A stretch of 64,000 nt of DNA from Paenibacillus rhizosphaerae. GTDB taxonomy: Bacteria; Bacillota; Bacilli; Paenibacillales; Paenibacillaceae. Under the pieces are notes generated by a model, which worked only from the letters and a program-made list of their open reading frames with translations, made no database searches and was not told the DNA's origin. The stretch's first letter is position 1. The number at the start of each line of letters is the position of its first letter. The translations under genes were made by a program, and so were the position numbers. The stretch lies in NCBI RefSeq assembly GCF_014192015.1, contig NZ_JACHXJ010000007.1, positions 186,001 to 250,000 of the forward strand, read 5' to 3'. Below are positions 57,873-64,000 of the stretch, one piece after another.

Positions 57873-59924
57873 GTGAGCGACTACACGACGGACCATGCGC
57901 AGGAAGGTCCGAAGAAAGGGAAAAACAGCTTTAACCTGCGGATTAACCTGTTCTTTTTCAGTACGTTTATCATTTTCTGTGTCATCATTATCCGGCTCGC
58001 CATTCTGCAGTTTGTGGAGGGGCCGACGCTGACGGAGAAGGAGTCCAGCAACATCGTCAAGGACGTGCCGCTGCCTCCGGTCCGGGGAACGATCTACGAC
58101 GCTTCGGGCGTGAAGCTGGCCTATTCCACGCCGACCCAGTCGCTGTACCTTACGTTGATGAAGGATTACAGCGAGAAGAACGGGAAGAAGAACCGTCCGG
58201 AGGCCGAGAAAATGGCGGAAGACCTGTTGGAAGTGTTCAATGAATACGGCGATCCGAAGGGCGAGAAAATGACCAAGCAGGATATCATAGATGCAATGGA
58301 TCTGGATTACAAGAAGTATTCGGGTTATTCACCGCGTCGGATCAAGATGGATTTGTCGGACAAGGAGATTGCCTATTTCTCGGAGCACAAGTCCGATTTT
58401 CCGGGCATCGCGATTGAAGAGGAGAGCATCCGGCATTATGACCCCGACACCGTGGCGGTGCAGACGATCGGGTACATCCGAACCTTTAAGGGATCCAAAA
58501 GTTTGACCAAGTACAAGACCATCGACGAGAAGCAGCGCAGCGGCGATGTGCAGGCCGATCCGGGGCTGATCTATACCGAACCCGAGTTTGTCGGTTACGA
58601 CGGTCTGGAGCTGATGTATCAGGACGATCTGCGCGGCAAGAACGGGTACAAGAAGGTGCCGATCGACCCCCGCAACATGCCGGAGGGTGTAGAGGAGATC
58701 GTGCCCCCGGAGAAAGGGCACAACATCTACAGCACGATCAACAAGGAGATTCAGCTGCAGACGGAGCAGGCGATTACCGACCAGCTGAGCTGGCTCCATA
58801 CGCATCCGGTTTCGGGAAAGCTGCATCCGAACGCCACGACGGGATTCGCCGTCGCGATGGAAGTGAAGACGGGCAACATCGTCGCCATGGCCAGCATGCC
58901 GGACTACGATACGAATGTGTGGCAGTCGGGCAGCATCTCGCCGGATAACTGGGACAAGATCCAGAACATTTACCAGAACGGCACGATCCGTTCCTTTAAC
59001 CCGGGTAAATCCGGCAGCCATCCGGAATCGGTCGTGCTGCTCGGTTCCACGATGAAGCCGCTCAGCGTCCTGATCGGACTAAAGGAAGGCTTGATTCGAA
59101 CAAACACCTACTATAACGATACGGGTGCGGCCTACTTCGGTAAGGAAGGCCACCAGACCCGCGTACAGAACTCCCAAGGCCACGTCTACGGCGGGATGGA
59201 CCCGGCGCGTGCGATCGAGAAATCGTCCAACGCGTTTATGGTCGACGAGATCGGGAAAAAGCTGTATGAGAAATACGGCTCCAAAGCGATTGAGGTATGG
59301 GACAGCTATATGACCACATTTGGACTTGGCGTAAGCACCGGCAGCGGTCTGCCGGGGGAATGGGAAGGCCGTAAGGAATATCTCGATATTAAAGCGGCAG
59401 GTTCCACCCAGGCGGCCATGGCCTACGCTTCCTTCGGGCAGCAAGGGAAATACACGACGCTGCAGCTTGCCCAATACGCCGCCATGTTGGCTAACGAAGG
59501 CAAGCGGCTGAAGCCGCAGCTCGTCAGCAAGATTACCGACGACAAGGGCAACATCCTCAAGACGTTCAAGCCGGAAGTGCTGAACACCGTCAATTTCAAC
59601 CAGTCATACTGGGATGAGATCAAGCGCGGGATGAAGAGTGACGTTTCTTCCTTTGAAGGGTTCCCTTACAGCTTTGCCCGGAAGACGGGGACATCGACCC
59701 AGAGCGTCGGCGGCAAGCTGATCGATAACGGGGTATTTATCGCTTTTGCTCCGAAGGAAAATCCGGTTCTGGCCATTGCGGTGATGATCCCGGAAGGGGG
59801 ATTCGGCTCGCAGAGCGCCGCGCCGATCGCGCGTAAAATTTTCGACGCATACGACGAGGTGTACGGGCTGGACGGCGTTCCGAAAGGCAAAAAGGAGACG
59901 ACCGACGGTCAAAGCAACCCTTAA
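57873..59924 (+). CDS. Class B penicillin-binding protein (PBP2-type transpeptidase), copy 2
   Basis: A 683-residue paralog of the preceding protein with the same domains: N-terminal helix, PPVRGTIYDASGVKLAYSTP, and the catalytic motifs S392-TMK395, S451-S-N453 and K604-T-G606. The GTG at 57873 is 8 bases from AAGGAGGA and is preferred to the ATG two codons earlier. The pair is highly alike throughout, so it arose by tandem duplication. Keeping both intact suggests that they differ in timing or substrate rather than one being decaying. Confidence 0.92.
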   Translation: MSDYTTDHAQEGPKKGKNSFNLRINLFFFSTFIIFCVIIIRLAILQFVEGPTLTEKESSNIVKDVPLPPVRGTIYDASGVKLAYSTPTQSLYLTLMKDYSEKNGKKNRPEAEKMAEDLLEVFNEYGDPKGEKMTKQDIIDAMDLDYKKYSGYSPRRIKMDLSDKEIAYFSEHKSDFPGIAIEEESIRHYDPDTVAVQTIGYIRTFKGSKSLTKYKTIDEKQRSGDVQADPGLIYTEPEFVGYDGLELMYQDDLRGKNGYKKVPIDPRNMPEGVEEIVPPEKGHNIYSTINKEIQLQTEQAITDQLSWLHTHPVSGKLHPNATTGFAVAMEVKTGNIVAMASMPDYDTNVWQSGSISPDNWDKIQNIYQNGTIRSFNPGKSGSHPESVVLLGSTMKPLSVLIGLKEGLIRTNTYYNDTGAAYFGKEGHQTRVQNSQGHVYGGMDPARAIEKSSNAFMVDEIGKKLYEKYGSKAIEVWDSYMTTFGLGVSTGSGLPGEWEGRKEYLDIKAAGSTQAAMAYASFGQQGKYTTLQLAQYAAMLANEGKRLKPQLVSKITDDKGNILKTFKPEVLNTVNFNQSYWDEIKRGMKSDVSSFEGFPYSFARKTGTSTQSVGGKLIDNGVFIAFAPKENPVLAIAVMIPEGGFGSQSAAPIARKIFDAYDEVYGLDGVPKGKKETTDGQSNP

Positions 59925-59991
59925 AAAAGTCAGGCAGTGCCCGCAAAGCAGTGGATTCCATCCGTGTTCGCGGTAAACGGGCTGATCGCAG

Positions 59992-60034
59992 GCAGGCAGT
60001 GAACAGGGGCTATCCCCAGCTGCCTGCTTTTTTT
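59992..60034 (+). terminator. Terminator after the second penicillin-binding protein gene
   Basis: GCAGGCAG and CTGCCTGC enclose a GGGG/CCCC inner stem; a run of T follows. Confidence 0.88.
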
Positions 60035-60170
60035 AATGATAGGGCCCGCCCAGCCGGGGGAGTGCCGCGGCAAATCCCTTTTGTGAGGTTCCGGTCCTTG
60101 TGGTAAAATGTCCGTATGTCTGTGTCAAAACGGAAAGAAAAGCGCTGGAACAAGGACAGGGGGAAACGGC

Positions 60171-60917
60171 ATGAGTACGAATTATAAGTTACTCGCACTG
60201 GATATGGACGGAACGCTGCTGACCGATGAGCAGAACATTTCGAAGGAGACGGCGCAGTGGATCCGCAAGGCATCGAAGCACGGCGTGCATGTGTGCCTGT
60301 CGACAGGACGGGCATTTATGAGCGCCCTGCCTTATGGGGAAGAGCTGGGGCTGAACACGCCTATGATTACGGTAAACGGCAGCGAGGTATGGCGTGCCCC
60401 GCATGAGCTTCACCTGCGTTCGCTGATGGATGTGGAGCTGGTGAAAGCGATGCACGACATCGCGGTGGAAGAGGACTGCTGGTACTGGGCCTATTCCGTT
60501 GAGCAGCTGTACAATAAGGATCATTGGACGGATGACGTTGAAGGCAAGGAATGGCTCAAATTCGGCTACCATACAGAGGATGACGAAGCGAGACACCGTA
60601 TACTCATGAAGCTGCAGGATATGGGCGGCCTTGAAATTACCAACTCCTCGCCATTTAATCTGGAGATCAACCCGGAGGGCGTGAACAAGGCTGCGGGCAT
60701 TGCGGAAGTGTGCAAGCTGCTGGACTTGACGATGTCTGAAGTCATTGCGGTCGGGGACAGCATGAACGATCTGGCGGCGATCCAGCAGGCCGGACTCGGC
60801 GTAGCCATGGGCAACGCGCAGCAGGTCGTGAAAGATACGGCCGATTATATTACGTCAAGCAACAACGATGACGGAATTGCTGAGGTTATCCAAAAATTCA
60901 TTTTTGACGAGGAGTGA
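60171..60917 (+). CDS. Cof-type HAD-IIB phosphatase
   Basis: A 248-residue HAD hydrolase of the Cof/HAD-IIB type, which dephosphorylates sugar phosphates or cofactors such as FMN and pyridoxal phosphate. The nucleophile motif is LALDMDGTLL (Asp11, Asp13), then STGR, NKAAGIAEV with the lysine, and VGDSMNDLAAIQQAG. The cap lies between residues about 85 and 165 and is somewhat shorter than in the usual 265-290 residue members. GGGGGAA lies before the ATG at 60171. The DUF456 gene follows after 9 bases, in one transcript. Confidence 0.9.
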   Translation: MSTNYKLLALDMDGTLLTDEQNISKETAQWIRKASKHGVHVCLSTGRAFMSALPYGEELGLNTPMITVNGSEVWRAPHELHLRSLMDVELVKAMHDIAVEEDCWYWAYSVEQLYNKDHWTDDVEGKEWLKFGYHTEDDEARHRILMKLQDMGGLEITNSSPFNLEINPEGVNKAAGIAEVCKLLDLTMSEVIAVGDSMNDLAAIQQAGLGVAMGNAQQVVKDTADYITSSNNDDGIAEVIQKFIFDEE

Positions 60918-60926
60918 GCATAAGCG

Positions 60927-61412
60927 ATGGCTGTGCTTGGCTGGATATTGGTCATTGCGCTGTTCGCAATCGGCTTGGCCGGCGCCGTGTACCCGATACT
61001 GCCGGGGGCGCTGGCTATCTTTTTTGCCTTTTTTGTGTATGGCTGGTTCTTTACGTTTTCCCATTTCAACGCCTGGTTCTGGATCATCCAGGGCCTTATC
61101 ATCGTGGTGCTGTTCGTAGCCGATTATGCCGTCGGCGCCTGGGGAACGAAGAAATTCGGCGGCTCCAGGCTGTCGGTCATTCTGAGCACCATCGGGGCGA
61201 TAATCGGGCCATTCGTCATTCCGGCTTTCGGACTTGTGATCGGACCGTTTGTGGGCGCGTTTGTGGGAGAACTCATCAACGGATCGTCGCCGTCCAAGGC
61301 GGCGAAAGTGGGCTTCGGGACGCTTGTGGGATTATTTAGCAGCATGGTGATGAAAGTGATCCTGCAAATCGTCATGATCATCGTATTTTTCGTATGGATC
61401 GTGTTTTTCTAA
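60927..61412 (+). CDS. DUF456 family membrane protein
   Basis: A 161-residue DUF456 protein with four or five membrane segments, starting WILVIALFAIGLAGAVYPIL and including the Gly-rich central segment IGAIIGPFVIPAFGLVIGPF and VGAFVGELI. GAGGAG lies about 12 bases before the ATG and overlaps the end of the preceding HAD gene. The function of the family is unknown. Confidence 0.87.
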   Translation: MAVLGWILVIALFAIGLAGAVYPILPGALAIFFAFFVYGWFFTFSHFNAWFWIIQGLIIVVLFVADYAVGAWGTKKFGGSRLSVILSTIGAIIGPFVIPAFGLVIGPFVGAFVGELINGSSPSKAAKVGFGTLVGLFSSMVMKVILQIVMIIVFFVWIVFF

Positions 61413-61480
61413 TGATAAGATAACGCATGGGCGGTCACCCGTCCGGGGTTGTGCTTGCTGGGGAAAGAAGGGAATAGGGT

Positions 61481-63115
61481 TTGGCGAAGAAAGAATCATT
61501 TATTAGAGGCACGCTCATTCTGGCGGCCGCTGCGCTGGTGGCGCGCGTGCTCGGACTGGTACAGCGGGTTCCGCTGGATCATCTGTTTAATGACATAGGC
61601 AAGGCTTCGTTTACGATTTCGAACAACGTCTATTTGCTGCTGCTGACCGTGGCAACGGCAGGCATTCCGAGTACGCTGAGTAAAATGGTATCCGAGCGTT
61701 ATGCGCTGAAGAAGCCGGCGGAAGCGCAGCGCGTGTACCACGCAGCGCTTATTTTCGCCGCGGCGGCGGGCGTCATCATCACCATTCTGCTGTACGTGCT
61801 CGCACCGTATTATGCGACCTACGTTTCCAAAGTGCCGGAAGCGTCGCTCGCCATCCGTGCGCTGGCACCGGCGCTCCTGCTGTTTCCGGCGATCGCGATG
61901 ATGCGCGGATACTTCCAGGGCCGCGGCAACATGACCGCGGGCGGCATCTCGCAAATCGTCGAGCAGTTCGCCCGGGTCGGCACCGCGATCCTGCTGGCTT
62001 ATATTCTGCTGAAGAGCGGATATGAGGACAGCTGGGTGGCGGCCGGCGCTTCTTTCGGGGGCGTGCTCGGCAGCATCGGCGCGTTTGCCGTCATGCTGTA
62101 TTACACCGTTAAAATTCGCAAGCAGGACCGCGCGCTGATGCTGGAAGCCGGTCCGGATTCACATCTGCCGATGGGACAGATATACAAGGATATCTTTACG
62201 ATCTCCATTCCGATCGTGCTGTCATCGATGACTGTGCCGGTGGTCAACTTTATCGACTCGTCGATCGTCAATCCGCTCCTGATCGGCCGGATCGGCGAAG
62301 CGAAAGCGACGCAGCTGCTAGGGATTCTCGGACAGCGCGCGCAGAGCGTGGCCGGCATTCCGCCGATTCTGGCCATCGCGCTCAGCACCTCGCTGATTCC
62401 GGTCATTTCGGCCGCCTTCGCCCGGAAGGACGAAGCGCATCTGAAGCAGCAGATCACGCTCGCGCTGCGCATCTCGATCCTGACCGGCATGCCGATCGTT
62501 ATCGCCCTTTGCGTGGCGTCGTATTCGATCAACGGCCTGCTGTTCAGCAGCCTGGACGGCAGCGGACTGATCATGCTGCTGACGTTCGGCACGATCTTCC
62601 AGATTACGATGATGACGACCAACTCGATCCTGCTGGGCGTCGGCAAAGCGTACCTGACGGTCATCAGCGTGATAATGGGCATTATCGTCAAGCTCCTCGG
62701 AAGCCTTATTCTCGCTCCGTGGCTTGGCATTTACGGTATTATCGCCGCGACGGGACTCTGCTTCCTGGTCATAACGTGGCTGAACCTGCGCGTCATGAAA
62801 AAAATCGTGCCGTTCTCCATTCTGGGGAAACGCTGGCGTGGTTTTCTCATTACCGTGATCGTCACCGCTGCCGTTGGATACGGGCTTAACGCCGCGGGCG
62901 ACCAGCTCGTCCACATTTTGCCGGACAGGCTGGCCTTCCTGATCACCTGCCTGGTGGTCGGCGTCGTGGTCGTGGTGCTGTATCTGGCACTGCTGGTCAT
63001 GCTCGGCGTGCTGCGCCAGCAGGAGCTGTCCAGCTATCCGCGCATCCTGCAGAAGGCGCTGCGTCCGCTGATGCGCCTGCAGCCGTCCCGGTTGAAATCA
63101 CAGGGACGGGGTTAG
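61481..63115 (+). CDS. MurJ/SpoVB-like polysaccharide flippase (MOP superfamily)
   Basis: A 544-residue transporter with about fourteen membrane spans, of the polysaccharide biosynthesis/SpoVB group (YtgP-like). It moves lipid-linked cell wall or polysaccharide precursors across the membrane. Features: the start FIRGTLILAAAALVARVLGL, ATAGIPSTLSKMVSE, MMRGYFQGRGNMTAGGISQI, QIVEQFARVGTAILL and AGIPPILAIALSTSLIPVIS. The TTG start follows AAGGGAATAGGG. Placed downstream of penicillin-binding proteins, it fits a wall-synthesis neighbourhood. Its terminator lies inside the end of the convergent DUF2515 gene. Confidence 0.92.
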   Translation: MAKKESFIRGTLILAAAALVARVLGLVQRVPLDHLFNDIGKASFTISNNVYLLLLTVATAGIPSTLSKMVSERYALKKPAEAQRVYHAALIFAAAAGVIITILLYVLAPYYATYVSKVPEASLAIRALAPALLLFPAIAMMRGYFQGRGNMTAGGISQIVEQFARVGTAILLAYILLKSGYEDSWVAAGASFGGVLGSIGAFAVMLYYTVKIRKQDRALMLEAGPDSHLPMGQIYKDIFTISIPIVLSSMTVPVVNFIDSSIVNPLLIGRIGEAKATQLLGILGQRAQSVAGIPPILAIALSTSLIPVISAAFARKDEAHLKQQITLALRISILTGMPIVIALCVASYSINGLLFSSLDGSGLIMLLTFGTIFQITMMTTNSILLGVGKAYLTVISVIMGIIVKLLGSLILAPWLGIYGIIAATGLCFLVITWLNLRVMKKIVPFSILGKRWRGFLITVIVTAAVGYGLNAAGDQLVHILPDRLAFLITCLVVGVVVVVLYLALLVMLGVLRQQELSSYPRILQKALRPLMRLQPSRLKSQGRG

Positions 63116-63144
63116 AACGGTCCATGCCTCATTTTACAGACAAG

Positions 63145-64000
63145 CTAATAGGTTGAAGTCACAGCCCTCCCGACATCATGCGTGAGGGCTGTTTTTTGCA
63201 GCGCGGACCGGTGGGCATGCGTCATTTCGATCATGAAGGGCCGTCTCGGCCGGCTTACGTGATGAATCGCATCTTCGTTTTTGAACCAGTCATAACGCGG
63301 GATCGATTCGCAGTACAGGTCATGCCACACGTCATGCAGGAGTGGGCTGTACAGGCGCCGACCGCCGGGAAGCCATTCCTGCTTCACCAGCTCGATACTT
63401 TCCAGCGGGGAGTTCAGCGCTTTTTTCTTGTCATGGGTAAACAGCTGCGGCCAATATTCGCTCCGTGAACCGCGGTGATCGACGACCGATGCGAACGAGT
63501 GCACGCCGGACAATACGTCCTCGTAACCGAACAAGGCGGCGTACAGCGCTTTGCCGAAGGCGATCCTCTCATTCAGGCTGGAGAAATGCTCCAGAATGAG
63601 TCCGACCATGGAATTGGCGGCGTAGCCGGCCGACTCGCGGATCCGGGACTTTTCCTCGGGAGTATGGAACACGTCGGCTTCGAGCTCCGGTATTTGCGGC
63701 AGCATCGGGAAGACGACTTGATTCATCTGAAATTTGCTGTGCAGGGAAAATACCTTTTTACGAAGGACACGGCTTTGATAATAACTGTTCTGCACGACGC
63801 GGCCCTCAATATAATTTTGTTCATTGATGATCAGCCCGACGGCAAGCAGGGCGCTGTCCCGTTCAATCCAGAAGCGGTCCCAGAAGGGGCTCATGAACGC
63901 CGATACGCCAAAGCTCGGAAGCAGGTGAAACAGGCTCCTTCCAAGGCGCCGGCTGTGGCAGTACAGCAGAAGCTGCGGGTAGGCGTCCTGGAAAATAAGC
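63145..64000 (-). CDS. DUF2515 family protein, partial (start beyond the window)
   Basis: A DUF2515 protein cut by the window's right edge; the reading frame runs open past the ATG at 63894 to position 64000 with family-like sequence (YPQLLLYCHSRRLGRSLFH, then LLPSFGVSAF), so the true start lies outside. Blocks within are SALLAVGLIINEQNYIE, ANSMVGLILEHFSSLNERIAFG, and VVDHRGSRSEYWPQLF, followed by YSPLLHDVWHDLY. The family is confined mostly to Bacillales and has no known role. It is convergent with the flippase gene. Confidence 0.85.
   Translation of the reverse strand, partial: LIFQDAYPQLLLYCHSRRLGRSLFHLLPSFGVSAFMSPFWDRFWIERDSALLAVGLIINEQNYIEGRVVQNSYYQSRVLRKKVFSLHSKFQMNQVVFPMLPQIPELEADVFHTPEEKSRIRESAGYAANSMVGLILEHFSSLNERIAFGKALYAALFGYEDVLSGVHSFASVVDHRGSRSEYWPQLFTHDKKKALNSPLESIELVKQEWLPGGRRLYSPLLHDVWHDLYCESIPRYDWFKNEDAIHHVSRPRRPFMIEMTHAHRSALQKTALTHDVGRAVTSTY
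63161..63197 (+). terminator. Terminator of the flippase gene within the DUF2515 end
   Basis: ACAGCCCTC and GAGGGCTGT form a 9-bp stem followed by TTTTTT. It lies inside the last codons of the convergent DUF2515 gene, an economical overlap. Confidence 0.8.

Noticed and set aside
1..64000. CRISPR array, tRNA, rRNA, prophage or intact insertion sequence
   Set aside because: No regularly spaced repeats with unique spacers, no tRNA or rRNA sequences, and no transposase, integrase or phage genes were seen.

Overview
The window looks like chromosomal DNA of a spore-forming Gram-positive bacterium, most likely Paenibacillus or a close relative. The reasons are strong AGGAGG-type ribosome binding sites, frequent GTG and TTG starts, many rho-independent terminators, a Bacillus-type formate dehydrogenase with a DUF1641 partner, KinB-like sensor kinases, and DUF2515, EcsC and SpoVB-type proteins. 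No rRNA, tRNA, CRISPR array, prophage or intact insertion sequence was found.

Positions 1-11000 hold a sugar-acid utilisation region. An RraA-family protein lies on the minus strand. A sugar ABC importer (two permeases and a binding lipoprotein) and a mannonate dehydratase lie on the plus strand, with cre-like sites. A minus-strand operon of two short-chain dehydrogenases and an enolase-superfamily enzyme follows. A PAF-acetylhydrolase-like gene broken by two frameshifts sits between them. Positions 11000-20000 carry separate metabolic genes: a C-S lyase, a TraX-like protein, a DoxX/TetR/DUF2269 operon with a probable TetR operator, a glycosidase-like TIM-barrel candidate, an SDR, a glutathione peroxidase and a YdjC deacetylase.

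Positions 20000-29400 form a formate and molybdenum-cofactor cluster: DUF1641 and FdhF on the minus strand; DUF2294, FdhD, MoaA and a FocA/NirC channel on the plus strand; then a LysR regulator diverging from a YeiH exporter. Both fdhF and the formate channel have a leader of over 200 nt with a promoter at its far end and an intrinsic terminator, so both look like candidate attenuators or riboswitches.

Positions 30400-36000 hold the most unusual locus. A two-gene minus-strand unit encodes a ComQ-like class I isoprenoid synthase with two DDxxD motifs, followed by a 79-residue peptide. The peptide has a nitrile-hydratase-type (NHLP) leader and a tail ending in tryptophan. The unit lies between two paralogous membrane histidine kinases that have no response regulator beside them. 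I infer a prenylated-peptide signalling system analogous to comQXP, but with an NHLP leader and sporulation-type kinases. A short dispersed element with inverted ends lies just beyond the peptide gene and has a second copy near position 1600.

Positions 36000-64000 contain a beta-mannosidase, a GNAT acetyltransferase, a PRISE-type reductase with an HxlR regulator, a GntR-IlvD operon with a palindromic operator, a cation/proton antiporter, a TauE exporter pair, Lrp, EcsC, an Fsr-type MFS pump, AIM24, a WYL regulator, two tandem class B penicillin-binding proteins, a HAD phosphatase, DUF456, a MurJ/SpoVB-like flippase, and a DUF2515 gene cut by the window edge.
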